From Candidatus Omnitrophota bacterium (GTDB lineage Bacteria > Omnitrophota > Gorgyraeia > VGKN01), in assembly GCA_020052955.1 (NCBI GenBank), contig JAGVOB010000152.1, positions 1 through 40,071 on the forward strand: a stretch of 40,071 nucleotides of DNA, in the 5' to 3' direction. Of the stretch, positions 18,801 through 30,800 are shown in pieces. A model generated the notes under the pieces. That model made no database searches. It was not told the DNA's origin and was given only the letters and a program-made list of their open reading frames with translations. A program made the translations under genes and the position numbers. Numbering within the stretch: position 1 is the stretch's first letter; each line of letters starts with the position of its first letter.

Positions 18801-21800
18801 TCGGTACGGCAACGATCACACTGCCTCCGGGCCTGGTTACCCGTATCATTTCTGCAAGAAGGTGCGGAATTTCCTGAGATGGGTAATGTTCAAGCACTCC
18901 TTCATTAAAGACTGTATCAAAACTGCCATCAGCTAAAGGCAGGGTATCTGATGTGTCATATTCCATGAACTGGACTTGTTTGCCCACCCCGCGCAACGCA
19001 GCACTTCTCTGGCTAGTTATCAAAGCTCTTCTGGCCACATCTATACCAACTGCTACTCTATTGGGATCTTCCTGAGCCCAGCGGATCAGGTTCTTCGCAG
19101 ATCCTGTCCCGACTTCAAGAATCTTATGGGCATCTGATGGGAATAGATTAGTAATCCGTCTATAAGCAGATCGGGTAAAGTTATTTAATTCGGTGTCGGT
19201 CGTGCGTAACACAGCAGCATCCTCCTGAACACTAAATCGATCTCCCCAAATCTCTCGTAGATTCCATGCCCGCCTATGACGAAAAGCATCAGGATCAACA
19301 CCCTCAATCACCACAACAAGATATCCTTCTTTCTGCGCCTGAAATAAAGCCCACGCGAACAGGGCATGATCAATTCCTTGTCGCAAGACTGATAGATCAA
19401 CTCGTATTACTGTTATAGTAACGCTGATATCTTTGCGTTCTATGCCAACAAAACCCAAGACTCTCCCTTCATGCTCTAAAACCCAGTATGCTGGCTGTGC
19501 CTGGATGATAACATCAGGAGAGACCGGCAGTACTCTCTGAAGGGTTTGGAATGGGTAAGCGGGGTACAATCGGGCGATATCATTAAGGTCATCCTGCCTG
19601 GCGGGCCGTATACTTCTCCATAATTCAGCCGGAATCCAATACTTTCCATTATAGATATTGAATTCTAGGATATCACCGGATAAGTGCAAAATTGGCCCTT
19701 GGGCAGCGATGGATTGCCTACTTTCATCAAGCACCTTGATATTTTTGTAATTTACTCCCTTTCGGTCGAGGTGGAGGGCGGAGGTGGGTGTTGGCGCGGT
19801 GGGGTCGGTTTGCAGCGTAGCGAGATTATCAGCAGCGTGCGCCAGTCTATCTATTGCATTTTTCAATTCTGGTTCTCGTAAAGGCGGTAATTCATTATTA
19901 TCTATGTAAAGCAATCTGCTAAGAAGCCTCTCATTAAGCAAATTAACAAGCACATATTGGCGTTTAGCAAGCAACAGATAAAGCGCCTCTTTCAGTTCTG
20001 CCTGCTTTTCTTCGTTAAGCAGCTCAATATCTAAGAAGAATTGTGCTGCTCCGACACTATAATATGCCTGTCCGAGACCACGAATAAATATTAAAGTGGG
20101 CTCTCTTAAAGAGGGGGATATCACCGCTGCTTCCTCGCTGAGATGCATCTGTTCAAGTATCTCTGTCCGTGCTGTTTTGAACGCTTCTCTGATGCCGGGG
20201 ATACTGTTCAGTCTTCTTAATTGCTCCTCATTCAGCTGTATAAGCTGTTGAGTCGGGCTGTAACACGTAAAATTACAACCTACAAAATCTGAGCCATGAC
20301 TTATCAATGCCGAACGATAATCGTAGAATAAAAATGAACTTTGTTCAGACCCATCCGTTCCATAAGGCATCCTAACGGCAGCAAAATTGCCGCTTCTTAA
20401 TGCGGAGTCTATTGCCGCCACTTGGGTATAATCATCTCCCGGGAGCATGCCGGCTGGCGGCCCTTCGTCTTCGCTCAGGGCAGGCGCGGCGGGGGATGCT
20501 GATAAATCTATCCTTTTAGGGGGATTGAGGATATGGTGTCCCCATGCCAAAATATTCCATATAACAAACCGCAATGGATTAGCTAAACGCTTCTGCCCCG
20601 CTAACGGGTCATAGACGTTATCGCTGCTAACGGGATAGAATTCAATATTCGGAAAAGCAATCTTAAATAGGAATAAAACCCTGGGCAGATGCATCGGGTG
20701 CGCCACAACAATAACCTTTTTGGGCAACGCTAATCCGGGATTTTCTTTAAAAATCTGGGCAAAAGAGCGGGGTTGAACTTGAGTACCTTTTTCTTGCGTA
20801 TCGGAAGGGGCGTGGTCAAGCCATATATTTTCTTTTATACCGCTTTGCTCAAGAACCCTGCACATCGCCTCTGCCTCTCTCGTACCGTTTTGTTCGTACC
20901 AACCACTTAAAATAATCCTATCGGCTTTCCCTTTTCTAAAAAGTTCTGCAACTTTTTTCGCTACGGCTTCTGTGGGCGCGCTTGGAGTGCCGTTTTTTCT
21001 CACGGATTCACCGAAAGCTAAAATGAAATCCGCTTTTTCTTCGGGTAAGCGTGTTTTAGAGAAATGCACGCTGATTATGCTTTTTAAAGCGACTTTCAAA
21101 ATAGCAAATAGGGATGGGGCAGAATCAGAATCAACTGGTGTAGCGTCTTTTCCCATAAGGCATGCAGTAATTACACTTATAGTGCCTATGATAAAGGTAA
21201 TAGGATAAAACAGAAATTCAACACCGTGGATAATAGGATCATTGAAGTCTAAGGAGAGATAGCCAATCTTTATAACTGGAATAGAAATCAGGTTATGTAA
21301 TAATCCATGGCTGCGGATGAATATATTGGAAGATGCCAGTTCTTCATCCACTGTAAGCTTGGGTGGACGGCCTATTACCTTAAACCCAAAAGCTATAACA
21401 TTGCCTGCTAGCAATAAACCTCCTAGAACAAGAGCTCCAATACCTATATATTGGCTTAAAAATACTGCAAAACCTGCTGTCAGGACTATAGCTAGGAAAT
21501 CAAAACTATCTCCTTTTCGATCGAGGTGGAGGCTAAAGGTGGGTGCTGGCGCGGCGGGGTCGGTTTGCGGAGCCAAAGGCAATTTTATGGTAAAAGTTGC
21601 GCCATCCGCATTATTCTCAGCAGTAATATCGCCTCCGTAGAATCTGGCAAGCCATCTGCTTTTTGCCAAGCCAAGGCCAAATCCGCCAAATCCTAGAGGG
21701 ACAGCAAAACGATCTGATAACGAATATCTCTCTGGAGATATAAAATTTACATAGAATCGTTCGCTTATAAGCTCTGGGTTAGCGGTAAAACCTGTATCAA

Positions 21801-24800
21801 ATATCCTGGGCAGCATATCCAAAGGAATACCGCCGGCATTATCAATAACCCTAAATACGATATTATCTTCTTCCTGTCCTATAGAAATTACTACGCTGGG
21901 ATTTATTTTATCTTTTTCAGTAAATTGGGTTACGGAATTCTTAAATAACTCTTCAAGCATGATAAAAATATCCCAACTAGCAGCAATAACAGGAGAAGGG
22001 GTGTCACTAATTTCAGCTTCAATTTTTATGCCCAATGGCAACCCGTTCTCCTTTGATCTTGCGGAGCGGTAGGTTTCAACAACACACCCTAAGATTCTTT
22101 TGAGTTCTTCTCCTGATAAGATATTTAATGAAAGTTCACGGTAAAAATAAAGGCCATAGGTAAAATTAAAAAATTCAGCTAATTCAAAGGAAAGGGAATA
22201 AGCCTGATTCAAGAGTTCCTGAGTTTCTCTATTTTGGGTAAGATACGCAGCACAAGAAGAAATCTTGGCAAAAAATTCTCTGAATAACAGATTGGAATCT
22301 CCTGTCTTAGATAAGTAGGGATTAATATAAATGGCTTTTAATGATTGGATGAATGCACAAAATTCTCTTACAACTATCCTTTCCTCTTCATGGCCTTCAG
22401 GCAATCTAGTCTTAGCTAAATTTGGGTAATCAGCACAGCTGCTCAAAGCGAATAATTCAGATACTGCTTTTTTGAAACCGTCAAAATCTTCCTCCGGTAA
22501 TTGAGGAATTACGGCAGTAAAGATGCGCTGCAAATCTCTTATCTTTTGAATAACTGTCCTATATGCCCTAGGCGCTATCTTGGCATAAAACGCCATCCTT
22601 GCTTGATCGTCTAAATTTGCGTACTCAAATTTTTTAGCCAATGCATAAAAATCTTTCGCTGTGCAGGGGATTACTGAGCCGGTCAGTCTTGTAATCTCAT
22701 CCAATTTCTCCGATACCTCATCTGAATCGGGCCTATTATCTGCCATATATTCAAGGGTTTTGGATATAATTTCTAACAATTCATCGTATAAATCGCCGAA
22801 TTTCTCCCATTCCTCTTTTTGTATGTTAAAGCGCTGGCCAATAATATCTCTGGTCAATTTATAAGTATTAAAACTAAACGGCTCTATTTTTTGCGGATGT
22901 TTTGTATGCAGAAGCGCCCATAATACCACGCCCAAGGCATACACATCCGAGCGGGGCTGGGGATGTGATTTACCTTCTCGCAGGTACATCTCAGGCGCGC
23001 TATAGCCTTCGGTTCCGGCGACTTCCTTACATACATAGCCTTTCTTATATCCAGTAAGAACCAGTCCAAAATCTATAAGAACCGGCCTTTTCGTTTTCTT
23101 TTCTATAATAATATTTGGAAGTTTTATATCTCTGTAAACTATATTTTGTCGGTGCAGATAGACAAGGACATCGCAAATCTCCTTAGCCCATCTTAATACA
23201 TCCAAAACCGTATAATCAACCGCCTCCTTATGCCCCTCAAGGGTTTTGCCGTCAATATATTCCATTGTAAAATAAGGCCTGTCCTCATAGGTGCCTTGCT
23301 CAAACACCTTCACAACATTGGGATGGTCTAAAGAGCACAATACTTCGTATTCCTTGCGCATCATATCGTGTAAATTATCCACGTCAAATACTAAGGCTTG
23401 TTTAGGGCTTATTTTTAAAACCACGGTTTTCTTCTCTTTTATATCTACGCACTTATAGATTTCTGCCATGCCGCCTGCTTTCATAAATTCAACCACTCTA
23501 TATCTGCCGTCAATAACACTGCCTAAGGGTATAGTAGCGGCCGAACTTGATGAATAAAACTGAGAAGCTGCAGAGAGATAACCCTCCTCCTTAACCAAAA
23601 AGCTCATATTTGTGGTGTAGTACTCGTGCGAATAATTAAAACCATTGCAGAGAAAATAGGTCAGTCTGGCATCTATTGCAAGCCGCTCATCTTCGTCCAT
23701 ATCCTCAAACGCCTCATGGCTTAATTCATGGAGGATTGCTGCTGAAAGGGCAATGAGGAAGGTATGCGCTGAGATTCTATTGTTTTTATACGATTCGAAT
23801 AACGATTTATTTATACCGATAAGGCCGTCTTTTCTGCAGTTTTCACCGAGGTTTTCGGATTTATCCAAGAGAGAGAGGATGAGTTCATTGGATTTTCTTT
23901 CTTTTAAGGCACTGATAAGGCTATCTTTGTAATCGGGGTCTATATTTCCTAACTCAGAGAGGGAATAGTCAAGAAGGCTGGAGAGGTCATATATCTCCTC
24001 TCTATTTATTGCTTTAAATGCCTGATTTAATAGCGCGCCGTATGCGCCGTCAGTATCGCTGACTATGCGCCAGTCTGCTGTCAGGTTTATGCCTGCCTTC
24101 TCAAGCGTAATCGGCTCTATATCCTTTTGCCTGTTTTCATTTAATACTGCCTCTTTTATAGCTTGGGGAGTTTGAATACCATTTCTGTCTATCGCGCCTT
24201 TAAGGTAGCAGTCTTGGTCTTTTATGGGGGAGGGGAGGTGGGATAAAACGCTTTCAGCACTAACTTCCAGAAGTTGTAATTTCTCTCTGGCCGAAGCTGT
24301 TATCTCCTCTGTAAAATCTTTAGCAACTTCGTTAAACACATTCCGCACTAACTCGGGAGCGCGGGTTATATTCTCATGCATAGATAAATCTGTTTCTTCA
24401 TCGCGGCGAGGTCTTCTTCTACCTTTTTTGCCCTTTGGCGTTTTTCTTCCTCTTTGCAGCCTGCCGCCCTCCCATTCATCATCATCTCCTCTAACCATTG
24501 TAAAAGGGGCTACTGCGCTAACCATAAATCCGATATTGCGCCAGGTATGAGCGTCAATGCCTAAGAACAAACCACCATTCGCCTGCGCCAAGAGCGAGAA
24601 TATAAACGGCAAAAAAGCGATAAGGTATATCAGGAGAAATGATGTTAAAAGCCTGGGGACTCTTGGCGCCAGTTTTGGGAGATAAATTTTAACCGGTTTA
24701 AAGAAGGTGTCATCAGGTTGTATTACACCCAATTCTATTAAAGAGCTCTTTAAAGAGACGGCTGCCTTAGTTAATATTGAGTCTCTTTTATCTGTGCATA

Positions 24801-27800
24801 AAATCACCTCTTTTTTTAAGCGGGCGCCATAGCCGCTCACTAATACGACAATCAGGCCTCTAAATTTGCTTCTTAACTCAAAATCTTCGTGCGCTCCTTT
24901 TTCGCCGATAAGCACAATCCTGCCTTCATCATCAATAGCCACAATATCAGGCAGGGGGATTTTTGAATAAGTGGGGATTAGAATCAGCTGTTTGGGGTCA
25001 GGGTCATCCACGGGGCAAAGCATAACAATCTCCGGGGCTTCTTTAAAACGGCTTACAAAATAGAACCTGCCATAGCTTCCGTATGAACTTATAAGATTTA
25101 AGGCAAACTGTTCTTCTCTTATAGCGGTATCTCTATGGCGTGTATCTTTACCTTCAAAAATAACTACCGGCGGCAGGGTTTTTACAGGTGAGTCTGTAAA
25201 AGGCAAGCCCCGGTGCAACTCTTCGTAATAGCGCCTTGCCTCCTCCATAGAAGAAGCCCAATCTGTTTTTTCCAAGCGCTCTCTTTCTCTATAAAAATCC
25301 GATAACATTCTTGCGTTACTTTTTTGTTCTAAAATAATTCTATATATGTCGCATATAGCGTCATATATTTGGACAAATCTACCGCTTTCTGGTGTTTTTA
25401 GGGCGTAGGATTTTGGAACCGCCGCAGGTTTCAGCATAGCCCTAATTTTACCAAGTCCCCTATCTGAAGACCTGATAAACAAAGAGACTGTGCTCTGATA
25501 AAATCCAGAGCTTTTTCCTCCAAACGCCTCAGCGTGCTCTCCGTCTACTTCAATGGAAATCCCGCCGCGCCCTAAAACAGCATCTCTGACGCGGCTTCTG
25601 TCCTCAGTTGATAAAACCCTATCGCCTGATTCGCCGATATGGAGTATGGGCACTTCTATCTTAGCCAAATCATCGGCCGTATTCCTTCCTGGCGCTATTT
25701 CTTCTTTCTTTGTCAGAATCCTCCAACCCTTGCCAACGAGCTTGAGGGCTTCTTCCGCCCAGTTTAAAAAATCATTGGCAGTAAGTTTAGGATATAGTTG
25801 CCTTAATTCACTGGCAAATGTATCTTCTATGCGCAGTCTAAACCAGTTTGTAATAGCATCTTTCTGGATGAATGGGCCAGATTGGTATATAAAACGTTCT
25901 ACATACTCTTGGATATCCTCATGCAACGCCAAAACAGCTGAGGAAATAACAGCGCCTTGGCATATGGCGTGAGGTATTAAGGGTTTCTCTATATCTTTTA
26001 AATCTTCCCTGCTAATCAATTGCCTAAATACGCTTTCTATGTATTTTATATGGCTATCAAGCGGGGGGTTAAAGTTACCATCGCTTAAACCCTGGCCGCA
26101 TAAGTCAAGTAAAAGAACGTGCTTAGAGGGATTTTTCCTTTGATACATCAAAACATAATCCTTGAAATCCGAACTTACCTTTGCGTATGGCGGCACAAGG
26201 ATAATAATTCCTGTTGGTTTTTCCTTTGCCTTGAATAACTGGCCGCGTATCATGATGCCGTCTGCCATTTTAAACTCGGCTATCTCTGCGCCTTCGAGTT
26301 TCACGGCTTTTGTTGAAGGCATAAGATATTCTGCCGCCATCATCAGCGATATAAGCCGGCCTGTCTCCGCAGGATTTTCTGGCAACTTGCGATGTCTAAT
26401 TATCCGTCCAAGCTCGCCAATGAGTTTTATATCATCCCTGCCAAAAACCCTGCACATCTTTCTGGATTTAAGGACCAGCGCTTTAAATATCAATCCCGCT
26501 GTTTCATCAAGGCTCTTTAAGTAAAATAACCTGATAAGCCTGGTTAAGGTTTTTGACTGGGTGGGTAAAAACGCGTCTAACCAAAATGCCAAAGACATGA
26601 AAATATTCGGAACAAACGACAAAAATGGGGACGTTTTTATTTTTCTCCCATTTCTAATTGCTTCATACCAGTCGCCTCTTTTTAATATTTCTGACACCAG
26701 AATATCTAAGATTAACAGGGTAAGGTTGGATATAGCAATGGCTATTAAGGGTATTTCAATGGCAGGGGCTATAGAAATATCAAACCGATTGGATACAATG
26801 TGAACGCCAAGATAAAGGATAAATGTAAGGATAGAGGTTATAAAGTTTGCATAAAGGCCTGCTAATTTTACCTCTGGCGGTGAGCGCCCTGTAGTTACAT
26901 TGCCTGTAAAGAAATCTTTTACCCCTACAGAGGTTTCAATGCCCATCTTCTTTGCCTTTAGATAGTGCCCAAGTTCCTGAACAGGAATTGCCAAAATTAA
27001 TAAAATTCTTTGAAACCAGTTAAGTTTCTCATATTTACCCGTAAAGATATTCGCGGTTATGGACTGGGTAGATACTTTTCGTTTAGACAGCTCTGGGATA
27101 GTAATCTGGCCTGTGCCAAGGGCAATATAGAGTTGTTCCTCTGATTTAAAACCAAAAAAATCCTTTCTTAATTGAATTTTTAACTTTGTAAATATAGTCC
27201 TGCCGAGTTCTAATGCTTCTTTCTTTATCTCTGATAAATCAGATAATCTTTCTTTCATTGCTCTATCATCGGCATCCGCTAAGGCAAGGCAGATATATAA
27301 CTCATCCGCATTGGCTAACACATTTCTTCTGACAAATGGCCTTAGAAAACCGCGCATTTCGCGGTCTCTTTTAATTTCTATACCCAATGCTTGCGCAAGG
27401 ACTTTTTTACCTTTAGCCACTTTTTCCCTTCTATATTCTTCGGGGTCAGTTTCAGTCATCAGCCTAAGTAAAAGAATTGTGCGGGCATGTTTGCATGTCT
27501 TTTCAATTTCGCTGCGACGCAGAGCGCCTTCACGACCTAAGAGATAACCGTCCTCTTCACAAATGGCTGTTACCGATTCTTCAGGAGAAACCTGATAATT
27601 CAAACCTTGCAAACGGGCTGGCGCTGAGCCAATTGTATAAACCTCGCCATCTTGAAATTCATCTGGCAATCTAAAAGCAACATGGAATTTACTGGTTGAT
27701 ATACCTTTGAAATCAGCGCTAAAGCGCTTATCTCCGGGTAAGTAGGGCAAAGCGGCAAAATCAGCGCTTGTTGCACCTTTCTTCAGCTGAAATGTGTGCA

Positions 27801-30800
27801 TATTCCGATGATACATCACATAAACCCAATCTCTAAAAGTTAAAGAACTGTCAATAGTATCAGAATCTTTAAAGAAATCCCCTGTCAATTCAACGGCCAT
27901 AACTTTTCCCCCTACTTCAACCATATCAGGGTAAAATTTCTGGCCTGTTTCATCTGTAGCTCTAACTACCCAGCGGGCAAATTCACCTGTTCTTTCTTTA
28001 ATATATTCATCTTTATCCCAGAATATCTGGATTTCAATATATCTTCCCTGCTTATCTTGCAAATTATAGTGATATACTAAATACCTCTTACTTTTTACCT
28101 CTGCATCAACTGCTATTCCGCCATAGCGGGTCCCCAGAAACTCCATAACAGCGCCGAGATGTTCTTTAGAATTAATCAAAATCTTGAGGCCAAATATATC
28201 TCTTTCATCTTCCGGATTTTGGTATTTATCAGATTTACGCTGGGTCTTTTCCCGGATAGAATATATATTTTTAACCCTTAGGCTGAGTCTTTCGATTTTA
28301 AGCCCTTCTACCTGAGTTTCCAAGCTCTTCAAAGCCTGACTAAGCTGATTTTTCTCATCTATTTCCCATTTCCGCTTTGCCTCTTCATAATCTGCTCCTT
28401 TCCCGAACATCTGGTATCTTACCAATCTTTCTCTTAGAACCATATAGAGTTCTCTATTTTCTAGGAAGAATATTCTCTCTCTTAACTCGCTTGATAAATC
28501 AGATAATCCAACCCTTTCAGCAAGAGGGATATAAATCTGTTTTGTTTCCTTAAAAATATACTCGCGAAAACGGGGAGGAACCTTTTCATTGCCCAATATT
28601 GATGTATTAGCCAGCTGGTCGCAAAGCGCCAAAAGCCTTACCTCTGGCGAGCCTGTGGTGCGCTGAAGAATCAAATTACGCTGCGTCCGCTGCATAACTA
28701 AGTTCATATGATAGTAGATATTATCTCTTCCTGCTAACTCAGAAGGGAGGTAGGGTATGCTTATAGCATCTTTTAATTTAATAACAAGTTGGGTAAGGCG
28801 CTCTGCCTTTTCTTTATCAATGCCGCCTTGCGTAATTAAACATTTTTTTAAGTCCTCTTCTTTTTGCTCTATGCCATGAAGCAAGGCAACACATATCAGG
28901 TCTTCCTGTATAGAAGTTTCTAAATCAAGTTTTTCAGCATATTGGCGCGCATATTCAGCCAAAATCATAGCATGGTCAATATAGCTCTGCGCGCCCAAGA
29001 AGTAATGGCCATGGTAGGCTGTTTGGGCAATCTCTAAAATCTTGGCGATAGTTTCATTTTCTTTAGCCAGAGACCTTATGGGGCTTGTATCGGGTATAAA
29101 TGATAACGCTATTTCATCTGGTTTAATTTGTAGCTGGGGTTGAGTGAGTTTTATTAAGGCTTTAATCAAAAAGGTTTTTCTTCTATCTGTTGGGTTGATT
29201 AAATAAGAAAGAAGGAGCGCAACCAAGGGATGATTAATCTTATTTTCTTTAAGGGCTGTTTCGGCAAGAGACTTTCCCGCCACTTTTACAAAATCCGTCC
29301 GTTCTACCAATTTGATAATCTCCTTAACCGCTTCTTCCTGGTTTAGATTTTCAATGGGGACACCTGAAAAATAACGGTCTATACATATAGCAAGTAAGGT
29401 AGTATCGGGTTGTATGTTCTGTTTCTGTGAAAATTCCCAGAATAAATCCCAGAATTTACTATTTTTATCTTCAATTAAATCTACGAGCGAACGATATTTT
29501 TCTTCTAAAATAGTACCTTCTTTGTCTATCGCCCTTTTTAAAAATATTGTTTTCCAGAAGTGCCACATAAGCCCTTTAAAGCCATCTTTATAATAAATAA
29601 TTATGTACTCTTTTATTCTCATCGCGGTTTCTAAATCATCTTTTGATAACTCTTGCCCGGAAAATACTGCATCATATAAAAGCGGATTTCCTAAAATTAC
29701 GGCTATATGTAATTCTCTATATAATTTATGTATACCCAAATAATCAGATTTATCATCACATTCAATGCCCCAGCTTTTACCCAGCAATGATAATGTTATA
29801 AGTTCAGCTTTTCTCATTTTTATGGCAAATGTTCCCATATAGTGCAGGGTTTTATCAATAGCCTCTTCTATCTTTTGGCCAGAGATACCCGCTAAAGACA
29901 ATTCTTTTTTTAAAAAATCTTTTATTCCCTCTGCTTCCGGGGAAGTTTTTATAATATCTGTTAATCCTAGACAATCTTTTATATTCCTTCTTAACATCCT
30001 TTCTGTATCTCTATCTTTACGGTGGGGAATAAAAGTAGCAGCTGCAAGAATTACCCTTTCTCTGCCCAATGGCTGATGTTTTTCAACAAAATCTTTAAGA
30101 GATTTTATATCCGGTTGTGGTATCATAAACATATCTTTATATCTATCTTCAAATCCGCTTGGTTCCATAAGCATTGCCAACTTGGCAAAGATTTCACTAA
30201 TATCATCAAAATTCTCTTCTCTCATTAATTGAGATTTGCAATCAAGGGCATTGCTAAAGATAATGGCTACCTCAAGCAGGGGCCAGTTTGATTTTACTGA
30301 CTCAGGAATAGGATGCTGGCGTGGACCTTGCGCCAAATGATATGCCTCCAGTATATTTTTTATTGCGGTTTGTTTCTTTGCCCTGCTTACGCCGGGTGGT
30401 TCTTTTTGCAAATTCCTAAAATTCGCCTCGGCAAGGAACATATAATCCAGTGTTTTGGGGATTGAAATGCAGTTACCTTTAAATGCGCCCTCGTGAAATT
30501 CCGCAAGTTTTTCAATTGCTTTTAGTCTTTCTTTAGGATAGGCTAACTTATTAAGTTCTTCTTGAGATAAACTGTAAGCCTCAAGGCGACTATAATTTTC
30601 ATAAAACTTCTTTCTAAGGTTATCCAAGACATCATTAAAAAGGGCTTTTTCTAAGCTTTCATTATATTTATATATAGATAAATATGCACAAGAAGCAATA
30701 AGTATTAGAGAAACTGTCTCATCAAGATACTCTATCTGGCGTTTTATATCGGGTTTTCCTTGTTCATTTTTAAAGGCATCTATTGTTTCAAGATTGCTCA

